Origin: Betaproteobacteria bacterium
GTDB lineage: Bacteria > Pseudomonadota > Gammaproteobacteria > Burkholderiales > Rhodocyclaceae
NCBI GenBank assembly: GCA_016709965.1
Contig: JADJLT010000006.1
Location: forward strand, 620,001-684,000
Reading direction: 5' to 3'
DNA length: 64,000 nt
The notes below the pieces were generated by a model, which was not told the origin of the DNA, did not search any database, and saw nothing but the letters and a program-made list of their open reading frames with translations. Positions 43,932-52,287 of this stretch are shown in pieces (position 1 is the stretch's first letter; every line of letters begins with the position of its first letter). The position numbers and the translations under genes are program-made.

Positions 43932-44546
43932 TTATTGGGGAGCGTATATAGACTGGAGAACGACGCCGGCACGCCCGGCACCGGTATTGCTAATGGATGT
44001 AACCCTGTAGCGCATAGAGGTGCACCCCGGGGTTCCTGGTCCACCGCTGCAGGAGTTCGGGTCGTCTGGGTCGTTCGGGTAGTTGTTGCCGAGATATTCG
44101 ATGAAATACCGTGGCACTCCACCGGCGAGAGGGCCGAGATTCAAGGCAGCAGCAGCGGAGGTGCTGTTGATCCAGTCAAATGTGGCAGCTGTCCACCGTG
44201 CTTCGCAGTCTTTGTCAGGGCGAGCACAGAGTCCGGCATTACAGGTGTTTACTGCTGCTGCCGGGCAAGTGTTATCCGCATCCACATAGACCGGGAAGCC
44301 CGCATTGTTAACCAAAGACTGTGCCTGAGCTGCATCTTCGCCTGCGCGCAAGGCTGCTTCCGCTGCTTGAAACGCGAGGCTTCGATCGTATGTGTTGGAG
44401 GCCATTTTTTCTTCAAGACCCACAGTGCGAACACCTGAAAGTCCGAGCAGGGTCATGATCACCAGCAGAATCAATGCGATGGCCAGTGCCACGCCATTTT
44501 GCTTTTGGCGATTCATGATCGAAGGAGGAGTGTGAAATTTTGTCAT
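43932..44546 (-). CDS. pilX: minor pilin assembly protein PilX
   Basis: 204 residues from ATG 44546, 4 nt after the pilW stop; ATG 44516 (MNRQKQNGVAL) is an equally possible start. Prepilin-like segment QNGVALAIALILLVIMTLLG and the PilX feature TVGLEEKMASNTYDRSLAFQ followed by AAEAALRAGE. Minor pilin of the priming complex that carries PilY1. Confidence 0.88.
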   Translation of the reverse strand: MTKFHTPPSIMNRQKQNGVALAIALILLVIMTLLGLSGVRTVGLEEKMASNTYDRSLAFQAAEAALRAGEDAAQAQSLVNNAGFPVYVDADNTCPAAAVNTCNAGLCARPDKDCEARWTAATFDWINSTSAAAALNLGPLAGGVPRYFIEYLGNNYPNDPDDPNSCSGGPGTPGCTSMRYRVTSISNTGAGRAGVVLQSIYAPQ

Positions 44547-44550
44547 GGGT

Positions 44551-45576
44551 TTACAAATTGCGGAGATCGACAACGTCAATGAATCTGCGACTAAGCACCT
44601 GACGGTCGGTGCCAACTGCCTCGTTGCTGACGAAGGTGATGGTCATGCGGACTGCAGTAACTCTCGGGAAAGCCCCTTGAGCCCAACTTGCAATGGTGTT
44701 GGCGAGGACATAGTTGGGGGTGAGTACGCCAGCATTATCTTGGGTTAGATACTCTAACTGCATATCCTGAACCCCTTCGACGATTTCGTCGTTCTGTGAC
44801 ACCGCTGTTCCGCTAACGCTGGTTCGAAACAGCGAGCGACCGCCCCGGTCATTGTTGCCGATGTACCAGAACGCTGCCCCTAGTCTGACGATGAAGCCGC
44901 CGCTTTCGAAGGTTTTTCCGGTGCCGCCAGGTGTGCAGATGGTCGGGAAGCCTAAACCTTTGGAGCAGTTGCCGGGAACGCCACCGCCGGCATTGTGGAC
45001 GATGGTGCCGTTCGCCTGATTGGCATTGGTAACTTGAAAAATTGCCGCGCTGTATGCATCACAAGCCACAAGTACGTCACCAACATTGATCCCGTGATTA
45101 TTGACGTTGAGTTTGAATTGCGCGGCAGCCGGGTCATGGCTGGAAATATTCAGGCCTTCAATGGCCGTGCCATTGATCAACAGGATGGCATCTGTCGTGG
45201 CAACCCGATTTCCTGTGGCAGCCCCTACAGGAGCGATGGTTGTGGCCAAATCGCCGGCAGCACTGTTCTCAAAGCCACGAACCGATCCTGCGGCCCAGTT
45301 TGCCCACCAAAGGTTTGCTGAATTATTCAATGTGTTGGCAATTTGTCGCGTGCCGCATGGGTTTCCACCCGCTTCACGGAGATCGCGAGCCAGCAACTCA
45401 AAGGCAACCCGTGCGTTCTCCTGAATATGCGCAACGTTTTCTGAAACGCGGAATGCCTGCCGATTGGCGACAAAAATGCTGATTACGCCGCCCATGATGA
45501 CGAGACCGAGAACAAGCGCGATCATCAGTTCAACCAGGCTGAAACCCTGTGAGGGTCTTGCGAAATTTTTCTTCAT
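44551..45576 (-). CDS. pilW: minor pilin PilW
   Basis: 341 residues from ATG 45576. Prepilin leader MKKNFARPSQG then FSLVELMIALVLGLVIMGGV. PilW family features RVSENVAHIQENARVAFELL and ARDLREAGGNPCG are present; the C-terminus has YLTQDNAGV and VTAVRMTITF. Its ATG overlaps the pilV stop (ATGA). Confidence 0.9.
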   Translation of the reverse strand: MKKNFARPSQGFSLVELMIALVLGLVIMGGVISIFVANRQAFRVSENVAHIQENARVAFELLARDLREAGGNPCGTRQIANTLNNSANLWWANWAAGSVRGFENSAAGDLATTIAPVGAATGNRVATTDAILLINGTAIEGLNISSHDPAAAQFKLNVNNHGINVGDVLVACDAYSAAIFQVTNANQANGTIVHNAGGGVPGNCSKGLGFPTICTPGGTGKTFESGGFIVRLGAAFWYIGNNDRGGRSLFRTSVSGTAVSQNDEIVEGVQDMQLEYLTQDNAGVLTPNYVLANTIASWAQGAFPRVTAVRMTITFVSNEAVGTDRQVLSRRFIDVVDLRNL

Positions 45577-46019
45577 AGCCGTGTTCTCGTTTCGATCATT
45601 TGCTGAACGCCACCACCAGCACGACTGTCGTCCCACCAAATTTGAACAGTGCAGTCTCCTGCGGCGTTGCAGGTGATCAGCCCGCAGCTTTCGTTGGTGT
45701 TGCCCAAGTTGTTCTTGATTTCTTGTATCCAGAAATTAATGTTGTTTTGCGCAAGCGTCCCGACGGCAGGGACACCACATGTTTTCGGACGCTCATATGC
45801 ACCGGTAAGCACGGCTTGGCGGTCGGCACGCATTGCATCGAGAATGAAGTAGCTCAGCATCACTGCGCGCGTGCGCTGGAAGCTGCTCTGGTTTGTCTTG
45901 AGTGCCTGCGCCTGAAGTCCGGCCAGGCCCAGCAGGCCGATGGCCAGTATTAAAACGGCAATCAACACCTCAAGGAGAGCAACGCCTTGTTGCGATCGTG
46001 GGGAGCGTGGGTGGTTCAT
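45573..46019 (-). CDS. pilV: minor pilin PilV
   Basis: 148 residues from ATG 46019, which overlaps the fimT stop (ATGA); ATG 46031 in frame would add four residues. Prepilin segment QQGVALLEVLIAVLILAIGL followed by LGLAGLQAQAL typical of PilV. Cysteines in NESCGLITCNAAGDC. Confidence 0.88.
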   Translation of the reverse strand: MNHPRSPRSQQGVALLEVLIAVLILAIGLLGLAGLQAQALKTNQSSFQRTRAVMLSYFILDAMRADRQAVLTGAYERPKTCGVPAVGTLAQNNINFWIQEIKNNLGNTNESCGLITCNAAGDCTVQIWWDDSRAGGGVQQMIETRTRL

Positions 46020-46621
46020 GGGGCTGGACATAGGTTGGCAATACCGTTGATCGTCTGGGAAGTCACCCGGCCTGCGCCATTGATAACAAGGCTTCGTGCC
46101 CTTTTGTCATCTGAGAGACCGGTCGAGGTAGAGCAGACACGAATGGTTCCGACTTGGGTGGCTCCCGCCATGGACAGTGATTGTCCGTTCGAACCGAAAG
46201 AAACGTACTGTGCTGCATTGGCGTTGCCCTGAATCATGATGCCCGCTGGCAGTGCTGCTCTGCTCCCGAGCAGGACTTCATTGGCGTTGTCAACGCTGGC
46301 AATGGCGCCTGCTCGTGTTGTGTCCAGAAATGATATCCAGCCTTGGCCCCATCCCCCATTGGCGGCACAAGTGGCACCGTCCGCGCTAACGCAAACGGTC
46401 ACCCGTTGTCCGCGACGAATGGCTTCGGATCTTGCATGCGCCAGCGATCCAAGCAAGTCGTTCGTCGCTGCAGACAGGCGACTGGACGCAATGGTACTTT
46501 CGAAACTCGGTATCGCGATGCCGAGCAAGATGGCAAATACAACCAAGGTAATCATTAACTCGGTTAGGGTAAAACCGCGCTGACCCAGCCAGATCCGATT
46601 GATTTTCAAGCGTGCTGCCAT
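46016..46621 (-). CDS. fimT: FimT/GspH-type minor pilin
   Basis: 201 residues from ATG 46621, preceded at 8 nt by AAGGAG; an ATG at 46642 lacks a ribosome-binding site. Leader ends QRG, then FTLTELMITLVVFAILLGIA. Includes SSRLSAATNDLLGSLAHARS and AIRRGQRVTVC of the GspH/FimT domain. First gene of the leftward minor-pilin operon. In some bacteria FimT binds DNA for natural transformation; not assessable here. Confidence 0.9.
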   Translation of the reverse strand: MAARLKINRIWLGQRGFTLTELMITLVVFAILLGIAIPSFESTIASSRLSAATNDLLGSLAHARSEAIRRGQRVTVCVSADGATCAANGGWGQGWISFLDTTRAGAIASVDNANEVLLGSRAALPAGIMIQGNANAAQYVSFGSNGQSLSMAGATQVGTIRVCSTSTGLSDDKRARSLVINGAGRVTSQTINGIANLCPAP

Positions 46622-46771
46622 CCCATTTGCTCCTTGATTCAAGTTGCCATTCTAGGGAGAGTTTGGTTCTGTGATATCGGTTATTGGGTGAATGGTCGAT
46701 TGTGTTCGATGAGTGGTTGTTCGACGTTTTCGATCATGAATTGTTCAGGGTGTTAATTGGGCTGATATCTC

Positions 46772-46800
46772 TTGATTAGAATCTCTCTATGGATTAAAAT
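46772..46800 (+). promoter_or_regulatory. promoter of rpsT
   Basis: TTGATT, 17-nt spacer, TAAAAT, ending 28 bp before the rpsT ATG. Confidence 0.6.
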
Positions 46801-46828
46801 CTGCGGTTTAGTTTTTTGGAACACTTTA

Positions 46829-47098
46829 ATGGCCAATAGCGCACAAGCCCGCAAGCGCGCCCGTCAAGCTGACGGGCAGCGTTCCCATAACGCCAGCCTG
46901 CGTTCGACCCTGCGGACCGCGATCAAGCGTGTCCGTCAGGCGATCGAAGCTGGTGATAAAGCCGCCGCTCAAGGCGTCTTCCAGCAATCCGTTGCGGTTC
47001 TTGACCGCATCGCTGACAAGAAGATTGTTCACAAGAACAAGGCTTCCCGCACCAAGAGCCGCCTGTCTGCTCAGATCAAGGCACTTGCTGCTGCCTGA
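46829..47098 (+). CDS. rpsT: 30S ribosomal protein S20
   Basis: 89 residues from ATG 46829 (MANSAQARKRARQ). Fully helical, basic, with HNASLRSTLRTAIKRVRQAI and KIVHKNKASRTKSRLSAQIK. Monocistronic, with its own promoter and terminator. The upstream in-frame ATG (46772) overlaps the -35 box and is rejected. Confidence 0.97.
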   Translation: MANSAQARKRARQADGQRSHNASLRSTLRTAIKRVRQAIEAGDKAAAQGVFQQSVAVLDRIADKKIVHKNKASRTKSRLSAQIKALAAA

Positions 47099-47122
47099 TA
47101 AGCGGTACGCTCGAACAATAAT

Positions 47123-47152
47123 AAAAATGGCGCCTCAGGGCGCCTTTTTTAT
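47123..47152. terminator. terminator between rpsT and the DUF3579 gene
   Basis: AAAAATGGCGCC, TCAG, GGCGCCTTTTTT: 6-bp GC stem extended by A/T pairing, with T-runs on both strands. Confidence 0.88.
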
Positions 47153-47181
47153 TATCTGAAATCAGCGGAGTTGGCGGAGGG

Positions 47182-47484
47182 TTACTTCTTCTTGTCTTCC
47201 AGGGAGCAGACGCCATCAATGATTTGCAGGTCGTTGTCCTGTGCGAAATTGAGCATGAAGCGGTAAGCCATCGGCTCGATTTCGCCGAGACGGCCATCTA
47301 CGAACACGGCTTTGTCGCCGTTGTAGTCCCCCGGACCAACGTAGGGTGAGTATTTCATCTTGCGTTCCGCGCCAAAGGCGGACATGACGCCGCACAGGCG
47401 TTCGGCCCAGTCGCTGGGACGAAATTTCCTACCTTCTTTGGTGAGGCCAACAATGATGAATGTGGTCGATTCTATAGTTGTCAT
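47182..47484 (-). CDS. DUF3579 family protein
   Basis: 100 residues: FIIVGLTKEGRKFRPSDWAERLCGVM, split as FIIVGLTKEGRKFRPSDWAE and RLCGVM, then MKYSPYV and PMAYRFMLNFAQDNDLQIID. This is typical of DUF3579, which in betaproteobacteria sits beside argD. No function is known. It is divergent from argD across a 247-bp gap. Confidence 0.88.
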   Translation of the reverse strand: MTTIESTTFIIVGLTKEGRKFRPSDWAERLCGVMSAFGAERKMKYSPYVGPGDYNGDKAVFVDGRLGEIEPMAYRFMLNFAQDNDLQIIDGVCSLEDKKK

Positions 47485-47690
47485 TGTTCTACTCTGCGTT
47501 TGCGGGCGATGCGACCTTGCGTTGGCGCATTCTAGCAGAAGGCGGAAGCCTTTCCATAACTATGGCTTATGGGTTTGTGGTCGACTGGACGCATCCCCCT
47601 TGCTGTTCTATACATTGCTTTGCTTTTCACCTAAAATCTGAGCCTCTGACGCACTTTTCGGGTTTTGGCTCGTTGGTGTGGTGACTATTC

Positions 47691-47720
47691 CGGCGGCAAT
47701 GTCCGCCGTTTTCGTTTTTT
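47691..47720 (+). promoter_or_regulatory. terminator-like hairpin in the argD leader
   Basis: CGGCGG, 6-nt loop, CCGCCG, then TTTTCGTTTTTT, ending 12 bp before the argD ATG. No rightward gene lies between the rpsT terminator and this point, so it most likely interrupts argD's own transcript. A small ORF (ATG near 47562, stop 47682-47684) ends 6 bp before the stem; it is not arginine-rich. The rest of 47485-47690 shows no clear promoter. Confidence 0.55.
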
Positions 47721-47731
47721 GGGGTTGCCTC

Positions 47732-48904
47732 ATGTCGCATGTCATGAATACCTATGCTCGGTTGCCGGTGGCGTTTAGCCATGGCCAAGGTAGCCGGATT
47801 ACCGATACCGAGGGTAAGGAATACCTCGATGCGCTTTCCGGTATTGCTGTTTCCACGCTTGGCCACGCTCACCCCAAGCTTGTTGCTGCGATTGCCGCAC
47901 AGGCTGGTCGCGTGTTGCATACCTCCAATCTCTATGGAATTCCCGGCCAGGACCAGCTCTCCGACAAATTGGCGAGCCTCTCGGGGATGCAGGAAGTTTT
48001 CTTCTGCAATTCGGGTTGCGAAGCGAATGAGGCGGCAATCAAGCTGGCTCGTTTCTACGGTCACAAGAAGGGTATCGAGACGCCGACCATTATCGTGATG
48101 GAAAAGGCGTTTCATGGTCGGACTATGGCAACCCTTTCCGCAACCGGTAACCGCAAGGCTCAAGCTGGTTTCGAACCGCTGGTTTCCGGCTTTGTGCGGG
48201 TGCCCTACGATGATCTCGATGCCATCAAGGCAGTTGCTGAACACAATAAAAATATAGTTGCAGTCATGCTGGAGATTATCCAGGGGGAGGGCGGGATTCA
48301 TCTCGCTTCGGTTGAGTTCCAGAAAGGGCTCCGCCAGTTGTGTGATCAGAATGGCTGGCTGCTGATCTGTGACGAAGTCCAATGCGGCATGGCGCGCACC
48401 GGCAAGTGGTTTGGCTATCAGCACGCCGGGATTCAGCCGGATGTGGCGACCCTGGCCAAGGGTTTGGGTTCCGGGGTGCCAATCGGTGCCTGTATGGTTG
48501 CAGGCAAGGCAGCCGGGCTTTTCGGACCGGGAAATCATGGTTCAACTTTTGGTGGTAATCCTTTGGCTTGTGCGGCTGCGCTGACGACAATTGCCACGAT
48601 CGAAGAAGATGGCTTGATGGCCAACGCGGAAAAGGTTGGGACGCTGATTCGCCAGCTGTATGCCGATGGCTTGGCTGGTTTAAGCGGCGTGGTTGAAATT
48701 CGCGGGCATGGCCTGATGATTGGTATCGAACTTGATCGGCCATGCAGCGAACTGGTCGGCAAGGCGCTGGCGGCTGGCCTGTTGATCAATGTGACGGCCG
48801 ATAAGGTTATTCGTTTGTTGCCGCCACTGACTTTCAGTGAGAAAGAGGCAAAAGAGCTGGTTGACCGTAGCATCCCGCTAATCAGGGACTTTTTGGCGGT
48901 CTAA
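47732..48904 (+). CDS. argD: acetylornithine aminotransferase
   Basis: 390 residues from ATG 47732 (MSHVMNTYARLPVAF); an ATG 15 nt later is also possible. PLP class III aminotransferase: GSRITDTEGKEYLDALSGIA, FCNSGCEANEAAIKLAR, LLICDEVQCGMARTGKWF and the PLP-lysine in ATLAKGLGSGVPIGA. Makes N-acetylornithine in arginine synthesis. First of argD-argF-argG; argF begins immediately after its stop. Confidence 0.95.
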   Translation: MSHVMNTYARLPVAFSHGQGSRITDTEGKEYLDALSGIAVSTLGHAHPKLVAAIAAQAGRVLHTSNLYGIPGQDQLSDKLASLSGMQEVFFCNSGCEANEAAIKLARFYGHKKGIETPTIIVMEKAFHGRTMATLSATGNRKAQAGFEPLVSGFVRVPYDDLDAIKAVAEHNKNIVAVMLEIIQGEGGIHLASVEFQKGLRQLCDQNGWLLICDEVQCGMARTGKWFGYQHAGIQPDVATLAKGLGSGVPIGACMVAGKAAGLFGPGNHGSTFGGNPLACAAALTTIATIEEDGLMANAEKVGTLIRQLYADGLAGLSGVVEIRGHGLMIGIELDRPCSELVGKALAAGLLINVTADKVIRLLPPLTFSEKEAKELVDRSIPLIRDFLAV

Positions 48905-49831
48905 ATGATGGCGATAAAACATTTCCTGCAATTCAAGGATTTCACGCGCGAAGAGCTTGAGTATGTTTTCGAGCGGACGCGCTGGATCAAGAACCAGTTC
49001 AAGTCTTACCAAAAGTACTGGCCGCTTTCGGACCGTACGCTGGTCATGATTTTCGAGAAGGCCAGTACGCGAACGCGTCTGTCGTTTGAAGCTGGCATGC
49101 AGCAGTTGGGTGGTTCGGCGATTTACCTGAATACGCGTGACTCCCAGTTGGGGCGTGGTGAGCCGGTCGAGGATGCGGCGCAGGTCATTTCGCGAATGAG
49201 CGACATCGTGATGATCCGTACCTTCGAACAGGACATCATTGAACGTTTCGCAGCCAATTCGCGCGTGCCGGTAATTAACGGGCTGACCAACGAATATCAT
49301 CCTTGCCAGATTCTGGCCGACATCTATACCTTCATTGAGCATTGCGGCTGCATTCAGGGCAAGACGGTTGCTTGGGTTGGTGATGCCAATAATATGTGCA
49401 ATACCTGGTTGCAGGCAGCCGAGGTCCTTGACTTCAAGGTGCATGTATCGACGCCACCCGGCTATGAAATCAATCAGGATTTGGTCGGTGTCATTGATAG
49501 TTCGCGCTTGAAGGTATTCGCTGATCCGATGGATGCTTGTCGAGGTGCGGATCTGGTAACCACGGATGTATGGACATCGATGGGTTTCGAGGCAGAAAAC
49601 GAAGCACGGATCAAGGCTTTTGCTGATTGGTGTGTCGACGGTGACATGATGCGTGTGGCGAATTCTGAGGCGGTGTTCATGCACTGTCTGCCGGCGCATC
49701 GTGGTGAGGAAGTTACCGCCGAGGTGATCGACGGGCCGCAGTCTGTGGTTTGGGATGAAGCCGAAAACAGGCTTCACGTACAAAAGGCGCTGATGGAATA
49801 CCTGCTCTTGGGCAGGCTTGAAACGAAATAA
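48905..49831 (+). CDS. argF: ornithine carbamoyltransferase
   Basis: 308 residues. Carbamoyl-phosphate site EKASTRTRLSFEAGM (STRTR), and ornithine-binding motif HCLPAHRGEEV. Converts ornithine to citrulline. Two adjacent ATGs (48905, 48908). It abuts argD with no gap and is 10 bp from argG. Confidence 0.96.
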   Translation: MMAIKHFLQFKDFTREELEYVFERTRWIKNQFKSYQKYWPLSDRTLVMIFEKASTRTRLSFEAGMQQLGGSAIYLNTRDSQLGRGEPVEDAAQVISRMSDIVMIRTFEQDIIERFAANSRVPVINGLTNEYHPCQILADIYTFIEHCGCIQGKTVAWVGDANNMCNTWLQAAEVLDFKVHVSTPPGYEINQDLVGVIDSSRLKVFADPMDACRGADLVTTDVWTSMGFEAENEARIKAFADWCVDGDMMRVANSEAVFMHCLPAHRGEEVTAEVIDGPQSVVWDEAENRLHVQKALMEYLLLGRLETK

Positions 49832-49841
49832 GGGAACGGAA

Positions 49842-51155
49842 ATGAGCGACATCAAGAAAGTAGTACTGGCCTATTCGGGCGGTCTGGATACTTCGGTCAT
49901 CCTCAAGTGGTTGCAGGATGTTTACCAGTGCGAAGTGGTGACCTTTACGGCTGACCTTGGCCAGGGTGAAGAGCTGGAGCCGGCACGTGCCAAGGCGTTG
50001 AAGGCAGGCATCAAGCCGAAAAATATCTATATTGACGATGTGCGCGAGGAGTTTGTCCGCGACTTCGTTTTTCCGATGTTCCGCGCCAATACCGTTTATG
50101 AGGGCGAATACCTGCTGGGTACCTCCATCGCCCGCCCGCTGATTGCCAAGCGTCTGATCGAGATTGTCAATGAGACCGGTGCCGATGCCATTTGCCATGG
50201 TGCAACTGGCAAGGGTAACGATCAGGTACGCTTCGAGCTGGGTGCCTACGCGCTTAAGCCGGGTATCAAGGTCATTGCCCCTTGGCGCGAATGGGATCTG
50301 ATGTCCCGCGAAAAGCTGATGGCCTATGCCGAAAAGCATGGCATCGAAATCGACATGAAGCACAAGAAGGGCGGCTCCCCGTATTCGATGGACGCCAACC
50401 TGCTGCACATTTCCTACGAAGGCCGTCACCTGGAAGATCCGGCGGCCGAAGCCGAAGAGTCGATGTGGCGGTGGACCGTGTCGCCGGAAAAGGCGCCGAA
50501 CAAGGCAGAATATCTCGATCTGGAATTTGCCAAGGGTGATGTGGTTGCCGTCAACGGCAAGAAGCTGAAGGCCCACGAAGTGCTGGCCCTGCTGAACGAG
50601 CTGGGTGGCAAGCATGGCATCGGGCGTCTCGATCTGGTCGAGAACCGTTATGTTGGCATGAAGTCCCGCGGCTGCTATGAAACCCCGGGTGGAACGATCC
50701 TGCTGCGCGCGCATCGCGCCATCGAGTCGGTCACGCTTGATCGCGAAGTCGCCCACCTCAAGGACGACCTCATGCCGCGCTACGCCAGCCTGATTTACAA
50801 CGGTTACTGGTGGAGCCCGGAGCGCAAAGCCTTGCAGGTGCTGATCGACCATACGCAAGGCTGCGTCAATGGCATGGTTCGCCTGAAGTTATACAAGGGC
50901 AACGTGATTGTCGTGGGTCGGGACTCCGAGACCGATTCTTTGTTTGATTCGACCATCGCCACATTCGAGGATGATGCCGGTGCTTATGATCAGCGGGATG
51001 CGGGCGGCTTTATCAAGCTGAATGCGCTGCGCATGCGTATTGCCGCCAATCTTGCCGCACGCAAGGCAGGCGAGCCGGCAGTGAAGAAAGCGGCGGTCAA
51101 GCCGGCGACTGCCAAGGCCCCGGCCAAAAAAGCTGCCGCCAAGAAAAAAGGCTAA
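49842..51155 (+). CDS. argG: argininosuccinate synthase with Lys/Ala-rich C-terminal tail
   Basis: 437 residues from ATG 49842 (MSDIKKVVLAYSGGLDTS), preceded by AAGGGAACGGAA. The PP-loop is AYSGGLDTSVI. The enzyme joins citrulline and aspartate. The catalytic body seems to end near RIAANLAARKAG; the last 28 or so residues (VKKAAVKPATAKAPAKK and more) form a low-complexity Lys/Ala/Pro tail resembling histone-H1-like proteins. Short-type ArgG enzymes are usually about 400-410 residues, so the tail is extra. Confidence 0.96.
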   Translation: MSDIKKVVLAYSGGLDTSVILKWLQDVYQCEVVTFTADLGQGEELEPARAKALKAGIKPKNIYIDDVREEFVRDFVFPMFRANTVYEGEYLLGTSIARPLIAKRLIEIVNETGADAICHGATGKGNDQVRFELGAYALKPGIKVIAPWREWDLMSREKLMAYAEKHGIEIDMKHKKGGSPYSMDANLLHISYEGRHLEDPAAEAEESMWRWTVSPEKAPNKAEYLDLEFAKGDVVAVNGKKLKAHEVLALLNELGGKHGIGRLDLVENRYVGMKSRGCYETPGGTILLRAHRAIESVTLDREVAHLKDDLMPRYASLIYNGYWWSPERKALQVLIDHTQGCVNGMVRLKLYKGNVIVVGRDSETDSLFDSTIATFEDDAGAYDQRDAGGFIKLNALRMRIAANLAARKAGEPAVKKAAVKPATAKAPAKKAAAKKKG

Positions 51156-51383
51156 ATGATGGAAGGCGGTACCGTATTCGGGTTCAATGAAGAGCAGATC
51201 GCGGATTTCTTCTCGACCTGGGGCGTTGGCGCCTTCATCATTTTCATGCTCTTCATCATTGGCGAGATCGCCTGGAAGTCAAAAGCAGGCAAGACGGGGA
51301 CCTTCGTACTCTTCTTCGTACTTGCCTTCGGCATGGTGGGGTTTATCGCCAAAGCAATTATTCAGAAACTCTGGGGTATTTAA
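51156..51383 (+). CDS. DUF2788 small membrane protein
   Basis: 75 residues: GFNEEQIADFFSTWGVGAFI, then two membrane spans (about 23-42 and 48-68) and AKAIIQKLWGI. Typical DUF2788. Function unknown. It begins directly after the argG stop (ATGATG) and ends directly before ppnP, so it lies in the same transcript. Confidence 0.85.
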   Translation: MMEGGTVFGFNEEQIADFFSTWGVGAFIIFMLFIIGEIAWKSKAGKTGTFVLFFVLAFGMVGFIAKAIIQKLWGI

Positions 51384-51701
51384 ATGTCGCAATACGACAA
51401 CGTTTCGGTGGTCAAGAAGGCCAATGTTTATTTTGACGGCAAGTGCGTCAGCCACACCGTTGTGCTGGCCGACGGCACCAAGAAGACGGTTGGCGTGATC
51501 CTGCCGTCCAGCTTGACCTTCAATACCGGCGCGCCGGAAATCATGGAAGGTGTTGGCGGCTCCTGCCGCGTCAAGCTCAAGGGTGAAAGCGAGTGGAAGA
51601 CATACAGCGATGGCCAGTCTTTCAACGTGCCGGGCAATTCCAGCTTCGAGATTTCGGTTGCCGACGGCGAGTCCTATCACTACGTCTGCCATTTCGGGTA
51701 A
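51384..51701 (+). CDS. ppnP: pyrimidine/purine nucleoside phosphorylase (PpnP/YaiE family)
   Basis: 105 residues, single cupin fold; QYDNVSVVKKANVYFDGKCV, KKTVGVILPSSLTFNTGAPE and FNVPGNSSFEISV match the family. E. coli PpnP phosphorolyses diverse nucleosides. Abuts DUF2788. Confidence 0.92.
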   Translation: MSQYDNVSVVKKANVYFDGKCVSHTVVLADGTKKTVGVILPSSLTFNTGAPEIMEGVGGSCRVKLKGESEWKTYSDGQSFNVPGNSSFEISVADGESYHYVCHFG

Positions 51702-51706
51702 TCAAC

Positions 51707-52201
51707 ATGCCAAGCTTTGACTTCACCTCCGAAGCGGACATGGTGGCGTTGAAGAACGCCATCGATGTCACTGCACGCCAGATTGATAATCGCTACGACT
51801 TCAAGGGCACCAGCGCCAAGGTTGAGCTGAACGAGAAAGACAAAGTCATCACGATGTGGGGTGATTCTGATTTTCAACTCGACCAGATCAAGGACCTTCT
51901 TTTTCCCGCCATGGAAAAGAAGGAGAAGGAAAGCGTCAAGCGACTGGACCACCAGAAAATCGTCAGCGTTTCCGGTAACAAGGTGAAACAGGAAATGAAG
52001 ATCAAGGACGGAATCGACAGCGATCTGGCCAAGAAGATCGTCAAGCTGGTCAAGGATGGCAAACTCAAGGTCCAGGCTGCGATTCAGGGAGAAACCGTGC
52101 GCGTGCAGGGTACCAAGCGCGATGATCTGCAGGCTTGCATTGCACTGATTACCAAATCGATTACTGATTTTCCGATCAAGTACGGCAATTTCCGGGATTG
52201 A
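51707..52201 (+). CDS. yajQ: YajQ family nucleotide-binding protein
   Basis: 164 residues from ATG 51707 (MPSFDFTSEADMVALKNA). DNRYDFKGTSAKVELNEKDK, KQEMKIKDGIDSDLAKKIVK and RVQGTKRDDLQACIALI are diagnostic. Homologues bind nucleotides, and in Xanthomonas a YajQ protein binds c-di-GMP. An in-frame ATG at 51593 is inside ppnP and rejected. Confidence 0.94.
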   Translation: MPSFDFTSEADMVALKNAIDVTARQIDNRYDFKGTSAKVELNEKDKVITMWGDSDFQLDQIKDLLFPAMEKKEKESVKRLDHQKIVSVSGNKVKQEMKIKDGIDSDLAKKIVKLVKDGKLKVQAAIQGETVRVQGTKRDDLQACIALITKSITDFPIKYGNFRD

Positions 52202-52207
52202 TTAGAT

Positions 52208-52241
52208 TTCCGCGGTCAACCGGAAAAAAACGGGAAAAAAT
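52208..52241 (-). repeat. dispersed GTTGACCG-type repeat, copy E (reverse orientation)
   Basis: Just after the yajQ stop. On the minus strand: T-run, CCCG, T-run, CCGGTTGACCGCGG. The only clear copy in this orientation. Confidence 0.55.
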
Positions 52242-52242
52242 G

Positions 52243-52272
52243 AAAACGGGCTGAATCTACAGCCCGTTTTTT
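52243..52272. terminator. terminator between yajQ and the amidotransferase gene
   Basis: 10-bp stem AAAACGGGCT / AGCCCGTTTT, 8-nt loop, T-run; serves convergent genes. Confidence 0.88.
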
Positions 52273-52287
52273 ATGCACTCCTACGGA

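Noticed and set aside
48859..48873. GGTTGACCGTAGCA inside argD
   Set aside because: Matches the core of the dispersed motif but lacks the T-run and encodes a plausible LVDRS in a conserved gene end; treated as coincidence.
49713..50858. 381-residue open frame on the minus strand
   Set aside because: Antisense to argF/argG; no ribosome-binding site or domain recognised.
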